Shown here: positions 1 through 8,789 of the stretch, piece after piece | Layout of the letters: each line of letters begins with the position of its first letter | Numbering within the stretch: position 1 is the first letter of the stretch | Source of the DNA: Pseudomonadota bacterium | GTDB taxonomy: Bacteria > Pseudomonadota > Gammaproteobacteria > Burkholderiales > Rhodocyclaceae | DNA length: 64,000 nucleotides | Assembly (NCBI GenBank): GCA_029780075.1 | Contig: JAKOZI010000125.1 | Span: 1-64,000 of the forward strand | Reading direction: 5' to 3' | Made by a program: the position numbers and the translations under genes | Notes under the pieces: generated by a model | Told to the model about the DNA's origin: nothing | The model's database searches: none | What the model saw: only the letters and a program-made list of their open reading frames with translations

Positions 1-166
1 TCAAACTGCTCGCACGCGCCAACAAACTCGTCAAAATACGTGTCGCTTGTGTATGCTTCCATATGAAGGGGTCTCCTGTGGCGGTACGTAATCGCCTCGT
101 AACCGGTTACATACCACCCGAGAGACCTCTTCACTAGGCCCTTTATGCCCCCACGCTTTGATCTGC
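1..166 (-). other. Left-edge segment replacing the end of pilT
   Basis: This short stretch sits where the last quarter of pilT should be. On the minus strand a frame different from pilT stays open for roughly 60 codons to the window edge and reads like protein (for example HMEAYTSDTYFDEFVGACE). That is compatible with the end of an inserted mobile element or a rearranged gene. I do not recognise the family. No terminal inverted repeat or target duplication can be checked because the window ends here. Confidence 0.25.
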
Positions 167-952
167 CTACGATCTTTCGTGGCCAAAAAGATCCACACCC
201 ATTTCCTTTTCGGCGGCGGGGAACACGTCGATGACGCGGTCAATGGTCTTGGCGGCGCTCGAGGTATGCAGGGTGGCGAAGACCAGGTGCCCGGTTTCCG
301 CACCGGTCAACGCCAGACGGATGGTCTCGAGGTCGCGCAACTCACCGACCAGGATCACGTCCGGATCTTCGCGCAAGGCCGAGCGCAAAGCGTTCTGGAA
401 AGACAGCGTATGCGGACCGACCTCACGCTGATTGATCAGGCATTTCTTCGACTGGTGCACAAACTCGATGGGATCCTCGACGGTGAGGATGTGGCTATAC
501 GAATTTTCATTGACATGATTGATCATCGCCGCCAGGGTGGTCGACTTGCCCGATCCGGTAGGCCCGGTGACCAGCACGATGCCTCGCGGATAATCGGAGA
601 TGTCCTTGAAGATCTTCGGACAGTTCAGTTCCTCGAGCGTCAGCACCTTCGACGGAATCGTTCGGAATACCGCCCCGGCACCGCGATTCTGGACGAAAGC
701 GTTGACCCGGAAACGCGCCAGATTGGGAATCTCGAACGAGAAATCGCATTCCCGCGTGTCCTCGTACTGCTTGCGCTGTACGTCGCTCATGATGTCGTAG
801 ACCATGGCGTGCACGTCCTTGTGCTCCATCGCCGGCAGGTTGATCCGCCGCACATCACCGTTGACCCGGATGATCGGTGGCAGGCCCGCAGATAGATGGA
901 GGTCGGAAGCCTTGTTCTTGACACTGAACGCAAGTAGTTCGGTGATGTCCAT
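167..952 (-). CDS. pilT: Type IV pilus retraction ATPase PilT, C-terminally truncated
   Basis: PilT is the cytoplasmic hexameric ATPase that powers retraction of type IV pili in twitching motility. The first ~250 residues are a canonical PilT, from MDITELLAFSVKNKASDLHL through the Walker A loop GPTGSGKST (~130), the Walker B segment EDPDVILVGELRD and the His-box HLVFATLHTSSAAKTIDR. The match breaks after FPAAEKEM and ends in an unrelated GVDLFGHERS. PilT is normally about 345 residues, so roughly 95 are missing, including the C-terminal AIRNLIRE-type retraction motif. The product is probably not functional for retraction. It is divergent from yggS, as is common in Betaproteobacteria. The window edge prevents seeing whether the remainder lies beyond an insertion. 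Confidence 0.85.
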   Translation of the reverse strand: MDITELLAFSVKNKASDLHLSAGLPPIIRVNGDVRRINLPAMEHKDVHAMVYDIMSDVQRKQYEDTRECDFSFEIPNLARFRVNAFVQNRGAGAVFRTIPSKVLTLEELNCPKIFKDISDYPRGIVLVTGPTGSGKSTTLAAMINHVNENSYSHILTVEDPIEFVHQSKKCLINQREVGPHTLSFQNALRSALREDPDVILVGELRDLETIRLALTGAETGHLVFATLHTSSAAKTIDRVIDVFPAAEKEMGVDLFGHERS

Positions 953-1021
953 CCGTGCTGGTCCTCGGGCGGTGGGCTGGGCGCGGTGCTATACTCTCGT
1001 AAATTTGCGCAACATCCGATT

Positions 1022-1711
1022 ATGACCACACTTGGTGCCAGGCTGCAAGACGTTCTCGCGCGAATCGCGCGCGCTGCGCAGCAGCACGGCCGAGATCCCG
1101 CCAAGGTACTGCTGCTCGCGGTAAGCAAGACGTGGCCCTCCGCGTCGGTGGCTGAACTGGCAGCCGCCGGCCAGCGGGCATTTGGCGAGAGCTATGTTCA
1201 GGAAGGGGTTGACAAGATCTCCGCGTTACGTTCGCTGCGGCTGGACTGGCATTTCATTGGTTCGCTGCAGAGCAACAAAACGCGCATCGTCGCCGAGTCT
1301 TTCGACTGGGTGCATTCGGTGGACCGGCTGCGGATTGCGCAGCGCCTCTCCGAACAACGTCCAGCCTCGCTGCCTCCGTTGTCGGTCTGCCTGCAGGTCA
1401 ACATCAGCGGCGAGGCAACGAAAGGTGGTGTTTCTCTCGCGGCAGCACCGACCCTGGCGCAGGCAGTCGCGGTGCTGCCGCGACTACGCCTGCGTGGCCT
1501 GATGGCCGTGCCGGCGCCGAGCGGGGATTTCATGACGCAGCGCCAACCCTTCCGCTGTTTGCGGGAACTTTCCGAGCGTTTGCAGGCCGATGGTCTGCAG
1601 CTAGATACACTTTCGATGGGTATGTCGCACGACCTGGAAGCAGCAATTGCCGAAGGAGCGACGCTGGTGCGTGTCGGCACCGCAATTTTTGGTGAGAGAA
1701 ACACAGCATGA
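1022..1711 (+). CDS. yggS: YggS family PLP homeostasis protein
   Basis: This is a fold-type III pyridoxal-phosphate-binding protein (PLPBP/YggS), a cytoplasmic carrier that balances the PLP pool and amino acid metabolism without a known catalytic reaction. The PLP lysine lies in LLLAVSKTWP, followed by the family signatures FGESYVQE, WHFIGSLQSNK and LSMGMSHDLEAAI near the phosphate-binding C-terminus (VRVGTAIFG). The track starts at 986, but the in-frame ATG at 1022 (MTTLGARL) gives the usual ~230 residues and is preferred. A TATACT box at 990-995 could drive it. It overlaps proC by an ATGA junction, so the two are translationally coupled. Confidence 0.93.
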   Translation: MTTLGARLQDVLARIARAAQQHGRDPAKVLLLAVSKTWPSASVAELAAAGQRAFGESYVQEGVDKISALRSLRLDWHFIGSLQSNKTRIVAESFDWVHSVDRLRIAQRLSEQRPASLPPLSVCLQVNISGEATKGGVSLAAAPTLAQAVAVLPRLRLRGLMAVPAPSGDFMTQRQPFRCLRELSERLQADGLQLDTLSMGMSHDLEAAIAEGATLVRVGTAIFGERNTA

Positions 1712-2523
1712 AGATCACTTTCCTTGGCGGTGGCAATATGGCCAACGCGATGATCGGCGGCCTGGTGAAGACCGGTTTTTCGGCAGCCGACATCGCAGTC
1801 ATCGAACTCGGTGCGCAGGGGCGAGCCAAGCTGCGGTTGGTGTACGGTGTGCGCTGTTACGAAGCGCCGACGGCGGCGGCGCTCGACTGCGATGCGGTAC
1901 TGCTGTCCGTCAAGCCGCAGCAGTTGCGGGACGCTTGTGAGCCGCTGCTTCGCCATCTCAAGCAGCAATTGATCATCAGCATCGCTGCCGGCCTGCGTCT
2001 CGCAGACGTTTCTCGCTGGCTGGGTGGTTACGGCAAGATCGTGCGCGCGATGCCCAATACCCCCGCGTTGATTGGCGCCGGCGTTACCGGCCTGTATGCC
2101 TTGCCGGCGGTGTCGATGGCCGAGCGACTCGGTGCCGAGCGTATTCTGCAGGCGGTCGGCAGTACCCTGTGGATTGCCGACGAAGCGCAGATGGACGCCG
2201 TGACCGCCATCTCGGGGAGTGGGCCGGCCTATGTCTTTCTATTCATCGAGGCCCTGCAGCAGGCGGCGAAGGAACTGGGACTGACGCCGGCACAGGCCCG
2301 TCAACTGTCGATCGATACCGTACTCGGGGCCGCCAAGCTGGCCTCGCAGTCCGACGAAGCGGCCAGCGTGCTGCGGGAGCGAGTGACCTCCAAAGGCGGC
2401 ACCACCGAGGCGGCCTTGCGGACGATGGCCGAGCGCGGCGTCAAGGAGGGTTTCATCGCCGGGGTCTTTGCTGCCAATGCGCGTGGTCGCGAGTTGGGCG
2501 AACTGCTCGGTGGAGACGCTTGA
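1708..2523 (+). CDS. proC: Pyrroline-5-carboxylate reductase
   Basis: This enzyme reduces 1-pyrroline-5-carboxylate to L-proline with NAD(P)H, the last step of proline synthesis. The N-terminal Rossmann motif is FLGGGNMANAMIGGL. The middle carries VRAMPNTPALIGAGVTGLYA, and the C-terminal dimerisation and substrate domain has AISGSGPAYVFLFIEAL and the signature RVTSKGGTTEAAL. At 271 residues it is full length. It starts inside the yggS stop codon and its own TGA overlaps the ATG of yggT, so yggS-proC-yggT form a tightly coupled operon, an arrangement widespread in proteobacteria. Confidence 0.95.
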   Translation: MKITFLGGGNMANAMIGGLVKTGFSAADIAVIELGAQGRAKLRLVYGVRCYEAPTAAALDCDAVLLSVKPQQLRDACEPLLRHLKQQLIISIAAGLRLADVSRWLGGYGKIVRAMPNTPALIGAGVTGLYALPAVSMAERLGAERILQAVGSTLWIADEAQMDAVTAISGSGPAYVFLFIEALQQAAKELGLTPAQARQLSIDTVLGAAKLASQSDEAASVLRERVTSKGGTTEAALRTMAERGVKEGFIAGVFAANARGRELGELLGGDA

Positions 2524-3068
2524 TGTTCGCCCAGGCCAGCCTGTTTCTGATTGAAGCGCTGACTGGTTTTCTGACTTTTGCACTGCTCCTGCGTTTCTAC
2601 ATGCAGGCCTGTCGCGTCTCGTTCAACAACCAGATCGGCACCTTCGTCGTCGAGTTGACCAACTGGCTGGTCAGGCCGCTGCGCAAGGTGCTCCCGGGAT
2701 TGTTCGGGCTGGATCTGGCAAGCCTGCTGCCGGCTTATGTGCTGCAGGTTCTGTTTGCCTGCGCAGTGTTCGTGCTGCGTGGCGGCATCGCCATGGAAGC
2801 CTGGTCGCCGGAGGTACTGATTCCCCTGCTGCTGTGGCGCGGCGTCGTGGCGACCTTGCGTCTCAGCCTCTACCTGCTGATTGGCGCACTATTGGCGCAG
2901 GCGGTGCTGTCTTGGGTCAATCCCTACTCCCCATTCAGCCAGCCGGTGTCACAGTTGACGAGACCCGTCCTGCGACCGATCCAGCGCGTGGTGCCCCCGA
3001 TTGGCGCCATCGATCTGTCGCCGCTGATTGCCATCGTCCTCGCCCAACTGCTGCTTATCTTTGTGTAG
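2523..3068 (+). CDS. yggT: YggT family integral membrane protein
   Basis: This small inner-membrane protein of the YggT family carries two related repeats of hydrophobic helices. In other bacteria the family is linked to osmotic tolerance and to envelope or division functions, but its biochemical role is not settled. The true start is the ATG at 2523, which overlaps the proC stop; the longer track ORF begins in an unrelated frame. The protein has 181 residues with hydrophobic stretches at about 5-25, 65-85, 95-125 and 160-181. Each half carries the family-typical run before the last helix, such as NWLVRPLRKVLPGL and QLTRPVLRPIQRVVPP. It lies four bases upstream of the next gene. Confidence 0.88.
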   Translation: MFAQASLFLIEALTGFLTFALLLRFYMQACRVSFNNQIGTFVVELTNWLVRPLRKVLPGLFGLDLASLLPAYVLQVLFACAVFVLRGGIAMEAWSPEVLIPLLLWRGVVATLRLSLYLLIGALLAQAVLSWVNPYSPFSQPVSQLTRPVLRPIQRVVPPIGAIDLSPLIAIVLAQLLLIFV

Positions 3069-3072
3069 CGCG

Positions 3073-3363
3073 GTGCCCGACTGGCTGCGCGAGGTTGACG
3101 GCGCGATCATTCTGACCATTCATGTTCAGCCGGGAGCGAAGCGCAGCGAGGTGGCCGGTGAGTACGGTGATGCCCTCAAAATCCGCCTCGCGGCGCCGGC
3201 GGTAGACGGCCGGGCCAACGCCGCACTACTGGCGTTCATCGCCCAGCGGCTGGGCCTCGCACGCTCGGCGGTGGAACTGAAAAGTGGCCTAACCTCACGA
3301 CGCAAGTCGCTGCGGGTCACGGGGGCGCGTCCCGATGCCTGGCACTGCCTGCTGGGGCAGTGA
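3073..3363 (+). CDS. yggU: DUF167/YggU family protein
   Basis: This is a small cytoplasmic protein of the DUF167 (YggU) family, of unknown function, almost always coupled to yggT. The conserved core is visible: LTIHVQPGAKRSEVAG, then LKIRLAAPAVDGRANAALLAFIAQRLG, then ELKSGLTSRRKSLRVTG. The best start is the GTG at 3073, four bases after yggT, giving 96 residues, the usual size. The ATG at 3028 in the track lies inside yggT and adds a tail that is not family-like. It ends the yggS operon and faces the pyr operon. Confidence 0.88.
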   Translation: MPDWLREVDGAIILTIHVQPGAKRSEVAGEYGDALKIRLAAPAVDGRANAALLAFIAQRLGLARSAVELKSGLTSRRKSLRVTGARPDAWHCLLGQ

Positions 3364-3406
3364 GCGAGCAGGCGTCGGCTGCTACGCCAGGTTCTGCCGG
3401 TAGGGC

Positions 3407-4663
3407 TCAGGCCTCGAAAACGATGCGTCCGCCGACCAGTGTCATGCGCACTCGACCGCTGAGTTCGTAACCCATGAACGGGGTGTTCTTGCCCTGGCTG
3501 CGCAAGGCCTCCGGGGTGACGCGCCAGGCCTCGTCGGGATCGAAGACGCAAACGTCGGCGGGACTGCCGACACTCAGCGAACCTGCCTCGATGCCGAGAA
3601 TGGCGGCCGGATCGCAGGTAATGCGGGCCAGCGCCCGAGCCAGCGGCAGTTTTTCCTGCGTCGCCCACTGCAGGGTCAGCGGCAGCAGGAGTTCAAGTCC
3701 GGTCGCGCCGGGCAGGGCTTCGGCAAACGGCAGTTGCTTGCCGTCCGCATCGACCGGGGTATGGTCCGAACAGATCGCCGCCAGACCTTCGGCAACCGCA
3801 CTGCGCAGCGCGTCACGGTCGCTCGCCGAACGCAGTGGCGGGTCGAAGCGGGCATTGCTGTCGAAGTAGCCGATGTCCATTTCCGACAGGTGCAGGTGAT
3901 GGACCGCGACGTCACAACTGACCTGCACGTTGGACCGTCGTGCCTGGCGAATCAGGGCGATGCCTGCGGCCGACGAGAGGCGTGAAAGATGCAGGCGAAC
4001 CCCGGTCTGGGATGCCAGCAGCAGTGCCGTGGCGATGGCGACGGTTTCGGCCGATACCGGAATGCTGGCCAGCCCGAGCCGTGAAGCCACCTCGCCATCG
4101 TGGGCAACGCCGTCGCCGGTGAGAAACTGATCCTGCGGCCGCAAGCGCACGGCATAGCCGAAAGTGGCGGCGTATTGCATCGCCCGCAACAACAACTGGG
4201 TGTCGACGATCGCCCGTTTGGCTTGCGAAAAAGCGATGCAGCCGGCGCGCGCCAGACTGTTCATTTCGGCGAGTTTCTCGCCGGCCAGTTGCTGTGTCAG
4301 GGCGCCGATGGGATAAACGCGTGCCAGGCCGAGCGTCTCGCTGCGTCGAACCAGGCGTTCGACGAGGCCCGGTTCGTCGAGCGGTGGTTTGCTGTCTGGC
4401 GGACAGGCGAGCGAAGTGACGCCGCCGGCGACTGCTGCGTTGAGTTCGGGTTCGATGCCGCCAAGCCGGCTGGAGAGGTCGACCAGACCGGGGCAGGCGA
4501 TCAGGCCGCTGGCGTCGATGCTGCGTTCAGCCGCGAAACCGGTCGGTGGCTGGCCGATGCCCGCCACCAGGCCATAGGCAATGAACAGGTCGAGGTGGGC
4601 ATCAAGACTGATTTTCGGGTCGATCAGGCGAGCGTTGCGAAGGTGAAGGTGTTGTCTGTTCAT
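3407..4663 (-). CDS. pyrC': Inactive dihydroorotase homologue (PyrC'/PyrX)
   Basis: This protein has the fold and length of a class I dihydroorotase (418 aa) but looks catalytically dead. The zinc-binding DxHxHxR segment after PGLVDL is replaced by PGLVDLSSRLGGIEP, so both metal histidines are gone. Later family positions are partly retained (VRLHLSRLS, VHHLHLSE, CSDHTPVD). In Pseudomonas a similar pyrC' product is a non-catalytic subunit that stabilises the dodecameric aspartate transcarbamoylase, and its position 3 bp downstream of pyrB supports the same role here. A separate active dihydroorotase should exist elsewhere in the genome. It is the last gene of the yqgE-ruvX-pyrR-pyrB-pyrC' group. 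Confidence 0.9.
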   Translation of the reverse strand: MNRQHLHLRNARLIDPKISLDAHLDLFIAYGLVAGIGQPPTGFAAERSIDASGLIACPGLVDLSSRLGGIEPELNAAVAGGVTSLACPPDSKPPLDEPGLVERLVRRSETLGLARVYPIGALTQQLAGEKLAEMNSLARAGCIAFSQAKRAIVDTQLLLRAMQYAATFGYAVRLRPQDQFLTGDGVAHDGEVASRLGLASIPVSAETVAIATALLLASQTGVRLHLSRLSSAAGIALIRQARRSNVQVSCDVAVHHLHLSEMDIGYFDSNARFDPPLRSASDRDALRSAVAEGLAAICSDHTPVDADGKQLPFAEALPGATGLELLLPLTLQWATQEKLPLARALARITCDPAAILGIEAGSLSVGSPADVCVFDPDEAWRVTPEALRSQGKNTPFMGYELSGRVRMTLVGGRIVFEA

Positions 4664-4666
4664 CGC

Positions 4667-5626
4667 TCAGTTCCCCGCCAGGATTCCCATGACCGCCATC
4701 CGGACGGCAATCCCGAAGGTAACCTGCGGCAGGATCACTGCCTGTGGTCCGTCGGCGACATCGCTGTCGATTTCCACGCCGCGGTTCATCGGCCCGGGGT
4801 GCATCACGATGGCGTCCGGTTTGGCCAGAGCCAGCATTGTGGGCGTCAGGCCGTAACAGCGAAAGTACTCGCGCGCCGAAGGCAGCAGGGCGCCATTCAT
4901 GCGCTCGTTCTGCAGGCGCAGCATGATCACCACATCGCAATCGCGAAGACCGGTGCCCAGATCGTGGCAGACACGCACGCCCATCTTCTCGATGGCGGTC
5001 GGGAGCAGCGTTTGTGGGCCGACAGCGCGCACTTCGGCGGCGCCAAGCGTGGTCAATGCGTGGATATCCGAACGGGCGACCCGCGAGTGCAGAATATCGC
5101 CGACAATCGCCACCGCCAGGTTGGTGAAATCCTTCTTGTAGTGGCGAATCGTATACATGTCGAGCAGCCCCTGCGTCGGATGCGCGTGGCTGCCATCGCC
5201 GGCGTTGACTACATGCACATCGTTGCGTCCGAGGCGGCGCAGATGGTCGGCGATCAGGTGCGGCGCGCCACTGGCCGCGTGCCTGACGACGAACATGTCG
5301 GCATGCATGGCCACCAGGTTGTCGACCGTGTCCAGCAGGGTTTCGCCCTTGGCGGTCGAAGAACGCGTGACATCGAGGTTGATCACGTCCGCAGACAGCC
5401 GTTTGGCGGCGATTTCGAAAGTCGTCCGCGTGCGCGTGGAATTTTCGAAGAAGACGTTGAAGACGCTTTTTCCCCGCAACAAGGGCACCTTCCTGACATT
5501 CCTGTCGGAGACCTTGAGGAAACTCGATGCGGTGTCGAGAATGTGATTGATCACGGCACGCGGCAGGCCCTCGATCGACAGCAGGTGTGTCAACTCACCG
5601 TTGGCGTTGAGTTGTGGATTATGCAT
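4667..5626 (-). CDS. pyrB: Aspartate carbamoyltransferase catalytic subunit
   Basis: PyrB joins carbamoyl phosphate to L-aspartate, the committed step of pyrimidine synthesis. The carbamoyl-phosphate loop [13 protein letters not shown] lies at ~59-71, the second active-site loop [11 protein letters not shown] follows, and the aspartate-domain motifs [23 protein letters not shown] and [12 protein letters not shown] are intact. The length (319 aa) is normal for the class that assembles with pyrC' proteins. The start codon overlaps the end of pyrR by 8 bp, and pyrC' follows after 3 bp. No pyrI-like regulatory gene is present, consistent with the Pseudomonas-type PyrB-PyrC' holoenzyme. Confidence 0.96.
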   Translation of the reverse strand: MHNPQLNANGELTHLLSIEGLPRAVINHILDTASSFLKVSDRNVRKVPLLRGKSVFNVFFENSTRTRTTFEIAAKRLSADVINLDVTRSSTAKGETLLDTVDNLVAMHADMFVVRHAASGAPHLIADHLRRLGRNDVHVVNAGDGSHAHPTQGLLDMYTIRHYKKDFTNLAVAIVGDILHSRVARSDIHALTTLGAAEVRAVGPQTLLPTAIEKMGVRVCHDLGTGLRDCDVVIMLRLQNERMNGALLPSAREYFRCYGLTPTMLALAKPDAIVMHPGPMNRGVEIDSDVADGPQAVILPQVTFGIAVRMAVMGILAGN

Positions 5627-6140
5627 GCTCGGCGAGGCTCCACTGCAGTCGATCGCCGGTTTCCGCCGAGAGGATCAGTTCCTGCGATGCATCGAGATCG
5701 ACTCGCCAGGCGCAGAAGTCGGCGCAGATCGGAAGCTGGCGGCGTCCGCGATCAGCCAGAACCGCGAGCTGTATGCTGGCCGGGCGGCCGTAGTCGAAAA
5801 GTTCGTTGATTGCTGCGCGTGTCGTACGTCCGGTGTAAAGCACATCATCGACCAGGATCAATGGCCGGCCCTCGACATCGAAGGGAATCGAGCTTGGTTT
5901 GACACGGGCATGCAAACCCCGGGCACGGTAATCGTCGCGGTAGAACGAAACGTCGATCAGGCCGATTTCGTTGCGCAACCCAAGCAGCTCGCGCAGGCGT
6001 CGGGCAACCCAGGCGCCGCCGCTGTGGATGCCGACCAGCACCATGTCCGGCTGCAACCGGGGGCGGATCAGATCAGCCAGTTCGGCACATTGCGTTTCGG
6101 CGTCGGGGAGTTCAAATGCAAGCATCGGTTTCGCGGTCAT
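5619..6140 (-). CDS. pyrR: PyrR bifunctional pyrimidine operon regulator / uracil phosphoribosyltransferase
   Basis: This is a type I phosphoribosyltransferase of the PyrR family. It makes UMP from uracil and PRPP, and in many bacteria it regulates pyr genes. The PRPP-binding loop is [17 protein letters not shown], with [16 protein letters not shown] and a dimer region [11 protein letters not shown] upstream. The track start at 6194 adds a proline-rich leader. The ATG at 6140 (MTAKPMLAF) fits the family size (173 aa) better. It sits between ruvX and pyrB. I saw no obvious pyrR-binding attenuator upstream, and in Gram-negative operons of this layout transcriptional control by PyrR is less well established. 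Confidence 0.9.
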   Translation of the reverse strand: MTAKPMLAFELPDAETQCAELADLIRPRLQPDMVLVGIHSGGAWVARRLRELLGLRNEIGLIDVSFYRDDYRARGLHARVKPSSIPFDVEGRPLILVDDVLYTGRTTRAAINELFDYGRPASIQLAVLADRGRRQLPICADFCAWRVDLDASQELILSAETGDRLQWSLAEHA

Positions 6141-6171
6141 CAAAGGGTTTGGGGGGGAAGGCGAGGGCAGG

Positions 6172-6615
6172 CTATTGCCCGGCCATGGCGTCAAAATAGC
6201 CCTGCAGGATCAGTTGCGCAGCGACCGCGTCGATATGCCTTCTGGCGCTGCGGCTGTCGTGACCCGCGCTGCGTAAGCGCTCCTCGGCGGCACACGACGA
6301 AAGCCGCTCCTCGGCGAAAGCCACGCCGAGTCCGAAGCGGCCGCGCAACTGGTTGGCGAAGCGTGTGCAGCGCGCGGTCATGGCGTGTGGTGTGCCGTCG
6401 AGCGCAACCGGCCGTCCGACAACCAGGTTGGCCGGCTGCCATTCACGGATCAGGGTGGCAATCGCGGAAAAACGTTCGCCGTCGCCGGTGCCCTGGATGG
6501 TGGTCAGCGGATGTGCCTGCAGCAGTTGCCACTCACCGACGGCGACGCCGATTCGCTTTTCTCCAAAATCGAAAGCGAGGACCGTGCCAGTGGCCTTGCG
6601 GGCTGGCTCAAGCAT
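6172..6615 (-). CDS. ruvX: YqgF/RuvX family Holliday-junction resolvase-like protein
   Basis: This is an RNase H-fold protein of the YqgF family (147 aa), implicated in pre-16S rRNA 5' end maturation and related to Holliday-junction resolvases. The N-terminal catalytic motif is [17 protein letters not shown]. The family also shows [12 protein letters not shown] in the middle, and [16 protein letters not shown] then [12 protein letters not shown] near the end, carrying the acidic catalytic residues. The preferred start is the ATG at 6615 (MLEPARK), which overlaps the yqgE stop by 8 bp. The track start at 6720 lies deep inside yqgE. The yqgE-ruvX pairing is one of the most conserved gene pairs in proteobacteria. 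Confidence 0.92.
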   Translation of the reverse strand: MLEPARKATGTVLAFDFGEKRIGVAVGEWQLLQAHPLTTIQGTGDGERFSAIATLIREWQPANLVVGRPVALDGTPHAMTARCTRFANQLRGRFGLGVAFAEERLSSCAAEERLRSAGHDSRSARRHIDAVAAQLILQGYFDAMAGQ

Positions 6616-7168
6616 GGCCGGCGGCATCGGCGAGATTGGCGAGATTGACGCCAAGCAATTCCAGTGCCGAGGCCAGCCTTTCCTCGTAAGGGAGCTCGAA
6701 AAGAATGTGCGGTTCAGCAAGCACGGTCAACCAGGCGTTCTGCGTCAACTCGTGTTCGAGCTGCCCGGCAGCCCAGCCGGCGTAGCCCAGGGTCACCATC
6801 ACATCGCGTGGCAGGCCGCTGCGGGCGACGGCCTGCAGGATGTCGCGCGAACTGGTCAGACCGACCTGGTCGTTGATCGCCAGCGTAGACTGCCATTGCC
6901 CGACCGGTCGATGGAGGACGAAACCACGATCAGTCTGTACCGGTCCGCCGAAGAGGACGGGCAGATTGGCGAAACCATCGACCTCCAGGGGCACGTCGAT
7001 TTTTTCGAGGAGCGTTCCCAGGCTCATGTCGATTGGCCGGTTGACGATTATCCCCAGGGCGCCGCGCTCGTTGTGTTCGGCGACGTAGACCAGGGTCTTG
7101 GAGAAATAGGAGTCCACCATTGCCGGCATGGCAATGAGAAAATGGTCCGTCAGATTGATTCTTGGCAT
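6608..7168 (-). CDS. yqgE: YqgE/AlgH family protein
   Basis: This is a cytoplasmic protein of the YqgE/AlgH family (UPF0301), structurally characterised but without an agreed biochemical activity. AlgH was named for an effect on alginate regulation in Pseudomonas. Conserved blocks are [20 protein letters not shown] at the N-terminus, [24 protein letters not shown] and the C-terminal [13 protein letters not shown]. At 186 residues it is full length. It is the first gene of the minus-strand operon leading into ruvX and the pyr genes. The divergent photolyase starts about 170 bp away. Confidence 0.93.
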   Translation of the reverse strand: MPRINLTDHFLIAMPAMVDSYFSKTLVYVAEHNERGALGIIVNRPIDMSLGTLLEKIDVPLEVDGFANLPVLFGGPVQTDRGFVLHRPVGQWQSTLAINDQVGLTSSRDILQAVARSGLPRDVMVTLGYAGWAAGQLEHELTQNAWLTVLAEPHILFELPYEERLASALELLGVNLANLADAAGHA

Positions 7169-7337
7169 AGGCTCATTTTAAACGGCGCTGGCGGCTGACA
7201 CAAACGTTCATCGCCTTGTCCGATTCCGGCAAACACGAACATCATGCCTGATTTTGCGGTCCCTGGCGCTTGTCCTGACGATGACAGAGGCGAGATGGGC
7301 ACGTCCGCGCGGGCTGGGTCTACCATTGGGGGAAGGC

Positions 7338-8789
7338 ATGCTGGAGGCGATTCTTGTCTGGTTTCGGCGCGATCTGCGGGATTACGATCACGCCGCGCTT
7401 TCCGAAGCGCTACGGCGTGGACGACAGGTCTATTGCGCTTTCGTTTTCGACCGGGAGATTCTCGATACCCAGGATCGACGCTGCGACCGTCGCGTCGAGT
7501 TCATCCGCGAGTCGCTGGTCGAACTCGACGCGGCGCTGCGCGCACGCGGCGGCGCACTGATCGTTCGCCACGGCTGGGCCACTCGCGAGATCCCCGAGTT
7601 GGCGAAATCGCTTGGTGTGGCCGCAGTGTTTGCCAATCGTGACTACGAACCGCAGGCCAAGCGACGCGACAGTGCGGTCGCCACGGTTTTGCAGGCGAAC
7701 GGCATTGTCTTCGAGTCGTTCAAGGATCAGGCGCTGTTCGATGCCGAAGAGGTGCTGACGCAGGCCGGGCGCCCTTATACCGTGTTCACCCCCTACCGGA
7801 ACGCCTGGCTCAAGCGACTCGGGGAGGACGACTGGCAGCCGCATGCCGGCCGTGGCCGGGGGCTCGCCGTGGCGCCGGTGGGCGGTGGCGTGCCGACGCT
7901 GGCGGAACTCGGTTTCGCCGCCAGCGATCTGCGCGCACTCGGCATCGCGCCGGGGATGTCCGGTGGCCGGCAGCGCCTGAGCGACTTTCTGGGGCGCATG
8001 GCTCGGTACCGGGAGCAGCGTGATTTTCCAGCGGTCAAGGGGGTATCGTATCTCTCGGTGCATCTGCGCTTCGGAACCCTCTCGGTCCGCGAGCTGGTGG
8101 CGCAGGCAATTGCCGCCGGCGCCCTGCATGCGCCGACCGGGGGTGCAGCGACCTGGCTTTCCGAACTCGTCTGGCGCGATTTCTACTTCATGATTCTCGA
8201 CCGTTTTCCATACGTCAGCGAGCGCTCGTTCAAGCCGCCGTACGACGCCATCGTCTGGGAACAGGGACCGCACGCGGACGCGGCCTTCGCCGCCTGGTGC
8301 GCTGGCCGCACCGGCTATCCGCTGGTCGATGCCGCCATGCGGCAACTCAACAGTACCGGCTACATGCATAACCGTCTGCGCATGCTCGTGGCCTCCTTTC
8401 TGGCCAAGGATCTGGGCATTGACTGGCGGCGCGGCGAAAGCTACTTTGCCAGTCAACTCAACGATTTCGATCTGTCGGCCAACAATGGCGGGTGGCAATG
8501 GGCGGCCTCAAGCGGCTGCGACGCGCAACCCTATTTCCGCATCTTCAACCCGGTGACGCAATCGGAGCGCTTTGATCCCGCCGGCAAGTTCATCCGGCGT
8601 TATCTTCCCGAGCTGGCCAGTGTCCCGGACCAGTGGGTGCATGCGCCATGGCGCATGAGTGAGCCGGAGCAGGCCGCCTGCGGCGTGCGCATCGGTCGCG
8701 ATACGCCAGCACCGTTGGTCGACCATGCGCAGGCCAGGCGTCAGACGCTGCAGCGCTACGCGGTGGTCAAGACTGACGCTGGGCCCTGA
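7338..8789 (+). CDS. phrB: Deoxyribodipyrimidine photo-lyase
   Basis: This is a class I CPD photolyase, which repairs cyclobutane pyrimidine dimers with blue light using FADH- and an antenna chromophore. The N-terminal alpha/beta antenna domain begins ILVWFRRDLRDYDHAAL. The C-terminal FAD domain has ELVWRDFYFMILDRFP, TGYMHNRLRMLVASFL and LNDFDLSANNGGWQWAASSG, the block that holds the flavin and tryptophan electron-transfer residues. The ATG at 7338 has a strong GGGGAAGG ribosome-binding site and gives 483 aa, the usual size; the track start at 7254 adds non-family sequence. The last 23 bp overlap the convergent chpA stop. A cryptochrome of the same subfamily cannot be fully excluded. Confidence 0.92.
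   Translation: MLEAILVWFRRDLRDYDHAALSEALRRGRQVYCAFVFDREILDTQDRRCDRRVEFIRESLVELDAALRARGGALIVRHGWATREIPELAKSLGVAAVFANRDYEPQAKRRDSAVATVLQANGIVFESFKDQALFDAEEVLTQAGRPYTVFTPYRNAWLKRLGEDDWQPHAGRGRGLAVAPVGGGVPTLAELGFAASDLRALGIAPGMSGGRQRLSDFLGRMARYREQRDFPAVKGVSYLSVHLRFGTLSVRELVAQAIAAGALHAPTGGAATWLSELVWRDFYFMILDRFPYVSERSFKPPYDAIVWEQGPHADAAFAAWCAGRTGYPLVDAAMRQLNSTGYMHNRLRMLVASFLAKDLGIDWRRGESYFASQLNDFDLSANNGGWQWAASSGCDAQPYFRIFNPVTQSERFDPAGKFIRRYLPELASVPDQWVHAPWRMSEPEQAACGVRIGRDTPAPLVDHAQARRQTLQRYAVVKTDAGP

Noticed and set aside
4100-5809. 569-aa plus-strand ORF across pyrC', pyrB and pyrR
   Set aside because: It is antisense to three genes with clear family motifs.
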